Below are positions 7,750 to 15,633 of a stretch of DNA of 32,618 nucleotides, piece after piece (position 1 is the stretch's first letter; every line of letters begins with the position of its first letter). The position numbers were made by a program, and so were the translations under genes. Under the pieces are notes generated by a model. The model had not been told where the DNA came from, made no database searches, and worked only from the letters and a program-made list of their open reading frames with translations. The stretch comes from Planctomycetaceae bacterium (GTDB lineage: Bacteria; Planctomycetota; Planctomycetia; Pirellulales; Pirellulaceae), in contig CANHVO010000030.1 of the NCBI GenBank assembly GCA_947463915.1, positions 1 through 32,618 on the forward strand, in the 5' to 3' direction.

Positions 7750-10299
7750 CTACAGACGACTTAGGGCTAATCCTGTCGGAGACAATTTGTTTTCTGCGAT
7801 CGCTACCGGTGGTCCAACGCCAATGACTTTCCCACCCTCGGCTCCGCCGCCTGGGCCGACGTCGATCACCCAATCGCAGCAACGAATCAAATCCATTTGG
7901 TGCTCGACCACTATGACCGTATTTCCCTTTTCAACCAAGTCTTGCAGCACTCCGATCAAACGTACCACGTCATCGACATGAAGCCCCGTGGTTGGTTCGT
8001 CGAGCAGATAGAGAGTCTTACCCGTTCCCGGCTTTGCCAGCTCGCTCGCAAGTTTGATGCGCTGTGCTTCGCCTCCGCTAAAAGTGTTTGAGGATTGCCC
8101 CAACGCGATGTACCCCAATCCAACTTGCACTAAGCATTGCAAAGGTGTCCGCAATTTCGGAATAGCATCGAAGAACTCTGCCGCCTCGGCAATGCTCATG
8201 TCCAAGCAATCGGTGATCGACTTCCCTTTGTACTGCACGGACAAGGTTGCTCGATTGAATCGTCGACCACGACACTGAGGACATGGAACAAAAACATCCG
8301 CTAAAAAACTCATCTCCAACTTTTGGCGCCCTTGCCCTGCGCACGCTTCACATCGGCCCGCACCCGCGTTGAAACTAAATCTTGCGGCGTTGAATCCTCG
8401 CTGCTTGGCATCTTTGGTTTTTGCGAAGACCGCTCTGATTTCATCCCAGAAACCGCAATAGGTTGCTGGGATGCTTCGCGGTGAACGACCGATCGGCGAC
8501 TGGTCAATTTCGATCTGTTTATCGATTCCGTCGAAACCATCCACTTTCCGAATATGCGACGGAATGGGCTGCCCGCTTAACCATCGCTGCACTGCCACCG
8601 CCAGCGAGTCATGCACCAACGTACTCTTGCCACTCCCGCTAACTCCCACGACGCCAACCAATCTGCCCAACGGAAACTCAACACGAACATCCGTCAAGTT
8701 GTGCATCGTGACACCCGAAAGAATCGCCGAAGGATGAATCTCACCGACGGGCCGCTTTCTGCTTGTGGGCATCGCAATGCTGCGTTGCAGATATCTGGCC
8801 GTCAGCGAATCGACGTTGTGCGAAAAGACTTCGGGCGGGCCAACCGCGATAACTTGGCCACCTAATTTGCCAGCCCCCGGCCCAATATCGACCAGCAAAT
8901 CCGCGGCCCGCATCACCTCCTCATCATGCTCGACAACCACCACCGTATTGCCTCGCTGCTGCAATGCCCTCAGCGATGCAATCAGTCGTTCCGTATCTCG
9001 CGGGTGCAAGCCAACGGACGGTTCGTCGAGTACGTAACAGACACCGATGAGTCCGGTCCCAATGCTGGTCGCCAATCGCACGCGTTGCAACTCGCCGCCA
9101 CTCAACGACTCGGCCGGTCTATCCAAGGTCAAATAATGCAGCCCGACTTCCTGCAAAAAAGACAATCGTTGCTCGATCTCCCGAATGATTGGCACCCCGA
9201 TCTTGGCATGCCGTTCGGATAGCTTCAACCCGCGAAACCATTCACCGGCGGCGACCAAAGACATGGTTGTAATCTGAGCGATAGATAGCCCTTGCAGCCG
9301 TATGGCTAGCGACTCTTTTCGCAATCTCTGACCGTTGCAAGTTTTGCATTGAATATCGGGGTGGCCGGGCATGTGCCCGAAGCCGTGGCAAGCTGGACAT
9401 GCGCCGTAGGGACTGTTGAAACTGAATGTGCGAGGCTCGATCTCCATCAAACTCACACCGCATCCGACGCAAGCAAAACGTGTCGAGTACATGCGATCAT
9501 GAGCACTAGGATTTTCGGGCAAACTCGCCGAGGTCTCAATCAAACCATTGCTCAACCGAAGCGAGACCGCAACCGCCTGTTCGATACGTTCTCGTGCATC
9601 TTCGCGAATGACGATACGATCCACGATGGCTGAAATAGAATGTTCTTTGCGAACGGCCAACGTTGGGAGCGATTCGATTTCGTAGAACTCGCCGTCGACT
9701 CGCACTCGCAAAAGTCCTGCCTTGGAGATCCGTTCGAAAACATCAGCATGCCCACCTTTTCGGCCAACCACCATGGGCGCTAACACAGTTAGCTTGGTCC
9801 CCAAAGGCAATTCGCAGATGGAATCTACGATCTGGCTAGGAGGTTGGCGATCGATTGGTTGACCGCACAGGTGGCAAGCGGGTGTCGCGACCCGTGCCAT
9901 CAGCAACCGCAAGTAGTCATAAATCTCAGTAACAGTACCAACCGTGCTGCGAGGGCTAAGCACACCCTGCTGTTGATCGATACAGAGTGCGGGTTGGAGG
10001 CCTCGAATCGATTCAACATCGGGTCGCTCCATTTGGTCCAAAAACTGACGGGCATAGCTCGACAAACTCTCCATGTATTGCCGTTGCCCTTCGGCAAACA
10101 GCGTATCGAATGCAAGTGAGCTCTTGCCGCTTCCACTGACGCCGGTAATAACGGTCAGCTTGCCACGCGGGATGTCCAAGTCCACATTCTTGAGATTGTG
10201 CGTCCGAGCTCCGCGAATTTCGATGTTGCGGATGGGCTGTAGGGTTGCCTCAAGTGTCGCGTTGGCGGTTGCGACTGAACGGGATTTCCCCTTCTTCAT
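7750..10299 (-). CDS. uvrA: UvrA, excinuclease ABC subunit A, variant without insertion domain
   Basis: 849 residues (usual UvrA about 940). It detects DNA lesions and loads UvrB in nucleotide excision repair. Seen in order: Walker A GVSGSGKS at 53-60; a UvrB-binding region at about 130-245 (CHLCGQPI, LAPMVVGRKG, LLRVRVDGEFY); the first zinc module CVGC/CPAC at 277/280 and 301/304; signature LSGGELQRVRLA near 399; a second Walker A at 552-559; the second zinc module CEAC/CPQC; and signature FSGGEAQRIKLA near 760. Between GFG (307-309) and CKTCNGQRL (318 on) only eight residues remain where UvrA normally has about 100 that form the insertion domain, which touches DNA. Everything else is intact, so this looks like an evolved variant and not a wreck. 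ATG overlaps the stop of the upstream gene (ATGA), suggesting coupled translation. It may be a paralogue of a full-length UvrA elsewhere. Confidence 0.93.
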   Translation of the reverse strand: MKKGKSRSVATANATLEATLQPIRNIEIRGARTHNLKNVDLDIPRGKLTVITGVSGSGKSSLAFDTLFAEGQRQYMESLSSYARQFLDQMERPDVESIRGLQPALCIDQQQGVLSPRSTVGTVTEIYDYLRLLMARVATPACHLCGQPIDRQPPSQIVDSICELPLGTKLTVLAPMVVGRKGGHADVFERISKAGLLRVRVDGEFYEIESLPTLAVRKEHSISAIVDRIVIREDARERIEQAVAVSLRLSNGLIETSASLPENPSAHDRMYSTRFACVGCGVSLMEIEPRTFSFNSPYGACPACHGFGHMPGHPDIQCKTCNGQRLRKESLAIRLQGLSIAQITTMSLVAAGEWFRGLKLSERHAKIGVPIIREIEQRLSFLQEVGLHYLTLDRPAESLSGGELQRVRLATSIGTGLIGVCYVLDEPSVGLHPRDTERLIASLRALQQRGNTVVVVEHDEEVMRAADLLVDIGPGAGKLGGQVIAVGPPEVFSHNVDSLTARYLQRSIAMPTSRKRPVGEIHPSAILSGVTMHNLTDVRVEFPLGRLVGVVGVSGSGKSTLVHDSLAVAVQRWLSGQPIPSHIRKVDGFDGIDKQIEIDQSPIGRSPRSIPATYCGFWDEIRAVFAKTKDAKQRGFNAARFSFNAGAGRCEACAGQGRQKLEMSFLADVFVPCPQCRGRRFNRATLSVQYKGKSITDCLDMSIAEAAEFFDAIPKLRTPLQCLVQVGLGYIALGQSSNTFSGGEAQRIKLASELAKPGTGKTLYLLDEPTTGLHVDDVVRLIGVLQDLVEKGNTVIVVEHQMDLIRCCDWVIDVGPGGGAEGGKVIGVGPPVAIAENKLSPTGLALSRL

Positions 10300-11912
10300 T
10301 TAGCCAGCCCGAATTCGTACAGCATGTAGAGCTTTGGCTCGAACAAGGAGTTCACCGGCGAGGGCAACCGCTCATTGTCAAGCGCAAACACTTGCGAGCA
10401 CGCCAAGACCTCGCTTGACAGATAACGTCGAGAGACATCCACTAACTGAATGGCATTCAGTTCCGTGTTGCCCGAAGATTTGACCGCGATTTGAAATCCC
10501 CATTCGCCGAATGAATTTAAATATGTCCGATAGGGTACGACTCGAAAATCGGAGGCTTGGATCGTTGCTTCGATGCACCAGAATGCTTCACGAGTGATTA
10601 TGGGAGAACTGCTTTGTGTCACGAACGCTCCGTCATCGCTCAGGATGCGGTGAAGTAATTTGTAAAACTCTTTGCAGTAGAGTTTGTTCAGCACTTCACT
10701 ATGGGGGTCCGGCAAGTCGATGATGATTCGATCGTACCACTGGCCACTGTCTTTGAGTCTTGCGTAGGCTTGCTGAACATAATTGAAAGCATCGGCGTGA
10801 ATGATTTGAACCTTAGGATCGACGAGGCTGTCCGCATTGAGTTTCCGAATGGAGGCAAACCGCTTGCTCAATTCGGTCATGCTTGGGTCGATATCGACGA
10901 GCTCGATCGACTCGACCGATTTGAACTTCAGGACCTCGCGAATAGCCAGCCCATCTCCGCCGCCCAGCACGAGAATTTTGCGAGGAGGCTTGCCGACACT
11001 CATGACAGGATGCACGAGCGACTCGTGGTATCGATGCTCGTCCAAAGCTGCAAACTGCAGGTGGCCGTCGAGGTAGAGTCGCACCTCTCCATTGCGAGGG
11101 TGGCTGGTCAAAACAATCCGCTGGTACGGCGTTTGTTCCGAGTAGATAATCTCGTCGGCAAAGAGTTGGCCTTCTGCAAATTGGGTGATCACCCCGGAGG
11201 CAAACAAGCCGGCGAGCAAAACTCCAATCACCAGCATCGCATATTTCCAATAGGCTTTTACCTTGGGATGCGAAGCTTGAAACATAGTCAAGGCAATCGC
11301 GGCGACTGAGATGTTCAATAGTCCGATAACAAACGCAGAACGAAAGAGCCCTAAGCTTGGGAGGAGCAACAAAGGGAAGCTTACGGAACCGATCAAAGCA
11401 CCGATGTAGTCGAGGCTTAGCACGTGCGCCAACGATTCGGAGAAGCTCGCGGACCGGGACAGGATGCGGGTCAAAAGCGGAATTTCGAGCCCCACCAATG
11501 TGCCTATCAGCAGGATGAGACCATACATCACAGGCTTGTAGAGGGCAAAATAGGGAAAGACCACAAACAGCAAAGCTGCGGATAGTCCTCCCACCAATGC
11601 GACGGCGATCTCAATCTGAATGAATCGTTCAACCAGATCTTGGTGAATGAACTTGGTCAAATACGAACCGATTCCCATAGCAAACATAAAGAGTCCGATG
11701 GTGATCGAGAATTGGGCGACGCTATTTCCGAGAAGGTAGCTTGAAACCGCGGCAATGATCAGCTCGTATGCGATGCCACAAAGAGCTACGATCAAAACGG
11801 AGAGCAATAGCCATCCGGTTTGATGTTGGGTAAGCGTCGTTGGTTGAGAGTGCGCCTCTTGAGGTGCAGGACTACTTGCCAAAACTGAAGCCTTTGGAAC
11901 CGGTACGGGCAC
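10296..11912 (-). CDS. Membrane-anchored polyamine aminopropyltransferase (spermidine synthase family)
   Basis: Up to 538 residues. Residues 34-245 hold about seven membrane segments (ending YAMLVIGVLLAGLFASGV). From about 255 to 510 follows a spermidine-synthase domain: YQRIVLTS, LYLDGHLQFAALDEHRYHE, the cofactor-binding GGGDG at 317-321, LVDIDP and IIDLPDPHSE. The family transfers aminopropyl from decarboxylated S-adenosylmethionine to a polyamine; long membrane forms are widespread, and their exact substrates are mostly untested. The GTG 11912 start overlaps the lipoprotein gene by 41 nt and has no ribosome site. TTG 11882, 8 nt after AAAGG, would shorten the protein by 10 residues and cut the overlap to 11 nt, and may be the true start. 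It ends in an ATGA overlap with uvrA. Confidence 0.88.
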   Translation of the reverse strand: MPVPVPKASVLASSPAPQEAHSQPTTLTQHQTGWLLLSVLIVALCGIAYELIIAAVSSYLLGNSVAQFSITIGLFMFAMGIGSYLTKFIHQDLVERFIQIEIAVALVGGLSAALLFVVFPYFALYKPVMYGLILLIGTLVGLEIPLLTRILSRSASFSESLAHVLSLDYIGALIGSVSFPLLLLPSLGLFRSAFVIGLLNISVAAIALTMFQASHPKVKAYWKYAMLVIGVLLAGLFASGVITQFAEGQLFADEIIYSEQTPYQRIVLTSHPRNGEVRLYLDGHLQFAALDEHRYHESLVHPVMSVGKPPRKILVLGGGDGLAIREVLKFKSVESIELVDIDPSMTELSKRFASIRKLNADSLVDPKVQIIHADAFNYVQQAYARLKDSGQWYDRIIIDLPDPHSEVLNKLYCKEFYKLLHRILSDDGAFVTQSSSPIITREAFWCIEATIQASDFRVVPYRTYLNSFGEWGFQIAVKSSGNTELNAIQLVDVSRRYLSSEVLACSQVFALDNERLPSPVNSLFEPKLYMLYEFGLAK

Positions 11913-12618
11913 GCGCGGACGAGCTAGAGCTGCTGGGCATGCGTGTGCTCCTGACCGAGCTAACAGCGGATTGGTGGTAGTTGGCTGGGCTCATAGGAGT
12001 GTTTGCAAAGCCTGGGCGGGCTCCTGCATTCGCGCCAGAATAGAAGCTGTTTTGGCGTCCCATCATGGAACCAAGCATGTAGCCCATCATCATTCCGCTG
12101 GGGCGAAAACCATAGCTATGCGGACGGTGGTATCCGTTGTTATCGGAGGCGACGAGGCGATTGTTTGCAATGTCCATCGTGACAGTAAATTCTTTGGATT
12201 CGCCAGCGTCTTGGATTAGATTTTGGTTTGGGTCCTGGAAGCCGACGATTTCACCTCCAGCGGACATGCTGACTCCGACAGGAACGCTCATGACTTTGAG
12301 TTCGTTGAGTTTAGCTGCGTACTTCTTTAAAAAATCGGATTCTTTGGCTGGGTCTTGCTTTGCAGGTTCGATCGCTTGGATCTCAGCGGTACTACTGACT
12401 TCGGCGTTCCCGTCGGTGGCAGCTACCGCTGCAATCGCTACATCGGAGGCTTCTTTCGCGGCAGCCGTTTTTGCTGCATTTCCTTCGTCCAGTACCGCGA
12501 CCAAAGCATCAACGACTTTGTTGAGGTCGACAACATCCACATCGTTAGAAGTGGAACAGCCAACCGAAAAGGCGATCAAGGCAATTGCAGGGAGCAGGGA
12601 ATTGCGGGAAAGGATCAT
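11872..12618 (-). CDS. Putative lipoprotein, first gene of the uvrA operon
   Basis: 248 residues from ATG 12618, which lies 9 nt after GGAG; the frame extends upstream to 12654 but without support. The leader LLPAIALIAFSVGC ends in a lipobox, so the mature protein would begin at Cys and be anchored to a membrane. An Ala/Glu/Lys-rich region follows (residues 30-100), then a segment with VPVGVSMSAGGEIVGFQDPNQN that looks structured. The C-terminal 80 residues are of low complexity: GMMMGYMLGSMMGRQ, then Ser/Arg-rich with six serines in a row, ending GSKGFSFGK. I recognise no family with certainty. It has its own promoter at 12699-12727 and overlaps the start of the aminopropyltransferase gene, so the three genes down to uvrA form one unit. 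Confidence 0.8.
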   Translation of the reverse strand: MILSRNSLLPAIALIAFSVGCSTSNDVDVVDLNKVVDALVAVLDEGNAAKTAAAKEASDVAIAAVAATDGNAEVSSTAEIQAIEPAKQDPAKESDFLKKYAAKLNELKVMSVPVGVSMSAGGEIVGFQDPNQNLIQDAGESKEFTVTMDIANNRLVASDNNGYHRPHSYGFRPSGMMMGYMLGSMMGRQNSFYSGANAGARPGFANTPMSPANYHQSAVSSVRSTRMPSSSSSSARARTGSKGFSFGK

Positions 12619-12698
12619 GGGGAAAAACTCCGATTTGGGTGTGTTTGATTCCATGTAGGAATAGTGCGGATGAACGGCTGAGGGAACCGAACACCATA

Positions 12699-12727
12699 AC
12701 TATAGCAATTTGGCATAGTTGATGCAA
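12699..12727 (-). promoter_or_regulatory. Sigma-70-like promoter of the lipoprotein-uvrA operon
   Basis: Read on the minus strand: -35 TTGCAT (12727-12722), exactly 17 nt, then -10 TATAGT (12704-12699, five of six consensus bases). The predicted transcript starts near 12692, giving a leader of about 74 nt before ATG 12618. Confidence 0.55.
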
Positions 12728-12776
12728 AACGAATCAAACAGAACCAAAGAAAGAACGTGAAAATGCGTGCACTTTA

Positions 12777-12894
12777 CTTAGGCGAGCGGCAGGACAGAAT
12801 GTACCACGAATCGTAGCTGGATTCGCCGAAATTCAGCATGTCCTGAATTCTGGCGAATTCAGCTACGGTTTTTTCCTTCCGCCGCTCGCCTTAC
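12777..12894. repeat. Nested palindromic element, copy 1
   Basis: Outer arms AGGCGAGCGGC (12780-12790) and its inverted copy GCCGCTCGCCT (12881-12891) enclose an inner inverted repeat: 12813-12836, beginning GTAGCTGGATTCGCC, pairs with 12843-12866, ending GGCGAATTCAGCTAC (21 of 24 positions). The loop is six nt. A second copy lies inverted at 20592-20690. Non-coding. Confidence 0.75.
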
Positions 12895-12965
12895 TGGCGA
12901 TCTCAAAAGTGGTAAACAATAATCCTATCCTTTAGACATCCCCCAACGACACCTGGAATGAAACC

Positions 12966-15044
12966 ATGAAAGACCTGCTTCATCTGACTCGGCGCGACCT
13001 GTTACAAATATCGGTCGCAAGTATGGCGGGAACCGTATGGTTGGATCGACTTTATGCACAGCAGCCCGATTCGGTGACAAAGGGACTTATTCCGCTCAAC
13101 CGTTTTCCACGGATGATGCAAGAGTATCTCGGCGAGAAAGTAGCGGAGGCAGCACGGACGAGTATTGCGAGGCTCGCTGCGTTGAAGACCAGAGAAGAAG
13201 CCGAGGAGCATGTGAAGCAAACACGGGGCCGGATCGCTGACTGTTTCGGCCCATTTCCTGAGCGGACGCCACTCAATCCCCGTGTGACCCGTGTGATCGA
13301 TCGCGAGACCTATAAAATCGAGAATGTGATCTTCGAAAGCCGCCCAGGTTTCTTTGTTAGTGCGAACCTTTACATTCCAAAATCCAGAAAGCTTCCAATG
13401 CCGGGCGTCGTTGGATCGTGCGGGCACTCTGCAAATGGAAAAGCTGCGGAGGCGTATCAGTCGTTCGCGCAGGGGCTTGCCAGGCAGGGATATGTGGTAC
13501 TGATTTTCGATCCCATCGGCCAAGGCGAACGTTTTCAAAACCTCGATGACAACGACAAATCCAAAGTCGGCGCTGGTGTCCTGGAGCATCTTCTCTGTGG
13601 TAATCAGCAGTTTCTGTACGGGGACTTTTTGGGATCATGGCATGCTTGGGACACGATCCGTGCACTCGATTATCTGCTCACTCGCGACGAAGTCGATCCG
13701 AAGCATGTCGGGATTACCGGCAACTCGGGTGGTGGCACGATGACGATGTGGCTTTGCGGAGTCGAGTCGCGATGGACCATGGCCGCGTCCAGCTGCGCAG
13801 TGACGACCTTTCGTCGCAACTTCGATAACGAGTTACCGACCGACACGGAACAAATGCCTCCGCTAGCGCTTAAACATGGACTGGATCACGGAGACTTTCT
13901 GTCAGCCATGGCTCCGAAGCCGGTTATGATCATTGCAGCTGAGAAAGATTTCTTCGACGTTCGTGGTTCGATCGAAACCTACCAACGATTGAAACCATTG
14001 TGGCGGCTACTAGGTGCTGAACAGAATTTGCAACTCTTCATCGGGCCCAACGAGCATGGCTACACCCAGCCCAACCGCGAAGCCATGTACGGGTTCTTTA
14101 ACGGTCAGACGAACATCGCTCAAGGAAAGACCGAACCGACAATCACGATCGAAAAGGATGATACGCTCCTTTGTACGCCGAAAGGACAAGTCGCACATAT
14201 TGGTTCTCTGACAGTGCAGTCATTCACTTCGGTAGCCGTGAAGTCGTTAGCCGCGGAGCGTGGAGAACTTGATGCAGCCATAGTTCAGAAACGCGTGGCA
14301 TCGCTCATTCCGCCATTACCCGCTACTCCTCCCGACTCGCAAATTCTTCGTACGCTATCGAATCGCAGCTACCCGCGAAAGTCGTTTGTCACCTACGCGA
14401 TTGAGACCGAACCTTACGTCCGAGCCATTCTCTCCCGCATTGAGAATACATCCCCATTGTCTCGACCTGCACAACGAGAGGGAAAGGTGGTGCTGTACGT
14501 ATCGCATCAGTCGTCCGACGTTGAGCTTCGCGAGGAGCAACTCATCAAGGACTTGCTGGCTGACGAGCCCAATGTCGAGTTCTATGCGTTAGACGTAAGA
14601 GGCTGCGGCGATTCGCAACCCAACACCGCAGGCACAAACATGTTTTTGCAACCGTATGGCAGCGATTACTTCTACGCTGTGCACTCGCTCATGCTAGGTC
14701 ATTCGTTGCCTGCTCAAAAAGCATTTGATATTTTGCGAGTGATCGATTGGCTTAAATCGTACGGACGCACGGAAGTCCATCTCGTTGCGCGTGGATGGGG
14801 AACAATCCCTGCCACGCTGGCGGCGGTGGTCTCGAACGACGTGAGCCAAGTAACTCTCAAAAACGCATTAACAAGCTGGACTTCCGTTGCGGAGACAGAA
14901 CACTACACGTGGCCTCTCTCGTCTTTTGTGCACAGTGTGCTCAAGAGTTTCGACTTACCAGACTGCTACCGGGCACTGCAAACGAAAAAGCTGAAATCGA
15001 TCGAACCGTGGAGCCCCACCCAATCATTAGCCGAACGGCGTTAG
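12966..15044 (+). CDS. Acetylxylan-esterase-like alpha/beta hydrolase, Tat-exported, two-domain
   Basis: 692 residues. The leader LTRRDLLQISVASMAG has the twin arginine and hydrophobic core of a Tat signal. The first alpha/beta-hydrolase domain (about 100-390) has the nucleophile elbow GNSGG with Ser254, preceded by the AXE1-like blocks GVVGSCGHS and FDPIGQGER. Its probable acid is Asp in IIAAEKDFFD and its probable base is His in GPNEHGY. The C-terminal part (about 480-690) repeats a hydrolase-like fold, but its elbow reads VARGWG, with no serine, so it looks non-catalytic. Proteins of this type remove acyl groups from polysaccharides or other esters; the substrate here is not known. The last six codons (SLAERR) and the stop lie inside a short tandem repeat. 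The start ATG has no strong ribosome site. It converges on the esterase remnant at 15369-15074. Confidence 0.85.
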   Translation: MKDLLHLTRRDLLQISVASMAGTVWLDRLYAQQPDSVTKGLIPLNRFPRMMQEYLGEKVAEAARTSIARLAALKTREEAEEHVKQTRGRIADCFGPFPERTPLNPRVTRVIDRETYKIENVIFESRPGFFVSANLYIPKSRKLPMPGVVGSCGHSANGKAAEAYQSFAQGLARQGYVVLIFDPIGQGERFQNLDDNDKSKVGAGVLEHLLCGNQQFLYGDFLGSWHAWDTIRALDYLLTRDEVDPKHVGITGNSGGGTMTMWLCGVESRWTMAASSCAVTTFRRNFDNELPTDTEQMPPLALKHGLDHGDFLSAMAPKPVMIIAAEKDFFDVRGSIETYQRLKPLWRLLGAEQNLQLFIGPNEHGYTQPNREAMYGFFNGQTNIAQGKTEPTITIEKDDTLLCTPKGQVAHIGSLTVQSFTSVAVKSLAAERGELDAAIVQKRVASLIPPLPATPPDSQILRTLSNRSYPRKSFVTYAIETEPYVRAILSRIENTSPLSRPAQREGKVVLYVSHQSSDVELREEQLIKDLLADEPNVEFYALDVRGCGDSQPNTAGTNMFLQPYGSDYFYAVHSLMLGHSLPAQKAFDILRVIDWLKSYGRTEVHLVARGWGTIPATLAAVVSNDVSQVTLKNALTSWTSVAETEHYTWPLSSFVHSVLKSFDLPDCYRALQTKKLKSIEPWSPTQSLAERR

Positions 15045-15066
15045 CCATTAGCCGAACGGCGTTAGC
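15025..15066. repeat. Tandem duplicate of a 21-nt repeat overlapping the esterase stop codon
   Basis: The unit CATTAGCCGAACGGCGTTAG plus C occurs twice back to back (15025-15045 and 15046-15066) with no mismatch. Each unit is an imperfect palindrome around GCCGAACGGC. The first copy supplies the last codons and the TAG of the esterase gene. The sequence is related to the arms of the palindrome at 30750 (TAGCCG, then GCGCTAGCC). Confidence 0.85.
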
Positions 15067-15073
15067 CTTGTCA

Positions 15074-15369
15074 TTACCCATATCTATTTGAAAAAGCTTC
15101 CACCGCCCCTTGTAGCTTTCTAGGGGAGAGAGACCGGTCTAGACACCCCCAAAGAAAAAGACGGCAGCGGACCTCTGGTCTTTCTTGGGAACGTGACCTT
15201 CCGGGAAGAAAAAGTAGAGGTACAAGTCGTCGTCTGACGCCGTTTTGTAGATTTCGGCGACTGAACCTGCAATATCCAGTCGCTTCGTTTTCGATTGTGC
15301 ATGAACGAACCCCACCGACCAACATCCGATTATGGTAATCAATGAGACAAAGGGACTCGTTCTGAACAT
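15074..15369 (-). pseudogene. Broken 5' end of a second secreted esterase (alpha/beta hydrolase)
   Basis: From ATG 15369 the frame gives a good signal peptide (FVSLITIIGCWSVGFVHAQ). Then follows the start of an acetyl-esterase fold: AEIYKTASDDDLYLYFF, FPEGH, DQRSAAVFFFGGV. This is the known lead into the oxyanion loop GGGW. At the place of the Trp the codon is TAG (15139-15141). Beyond it, after a run of C, another frame carries on with a plausible continuation (SPRKLQGAVEAFSNRYG) that stops at 15074, right beside the tandem repeat. About three quarters of the protein, including the catalytic residues, are gone. I infer a nonsense change, a frameshift and a deletion ending at the repeat. A short functional secreted peptide cannot be excluded. 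Confidence 0.65.
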
Positions 15370-15633
15370 GAGAGAATGGCTCATAGAAGAGAAAAACCAA
15401 AGGTAGTAAACGCGAAATTTCTGATGCGCAAAATGATCTGTTTGAATTGTAGAGTGATTTATAGCCGTGAGGTCGCAGTGTGACCGGCAAGAATCGCCGT
15501 TTTCCATGATTCTTTCTTGCGTGATTCGAGCGGTTTTGCGAAACTTGTCGCCCCCATGGTTCCTGCAAGCCAACGAGACACAATCAGCGGTAGGCAAGAA
15601 CGGCTTCCAATACAGAAACAACGAAAGTGCAAC

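Larger units (their letters stand above)
12619..12965. other. Divergent spacer between lipoprotein and esterase genes
   Basis: A spacer of 347 nt holding the lipoprotein promoter (12699-12727) and the nested palindromic element (12777-12894). In the remaining 70 nt before the esterase ATG I see no clear promoter and no gene. Confidence 0.6.
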
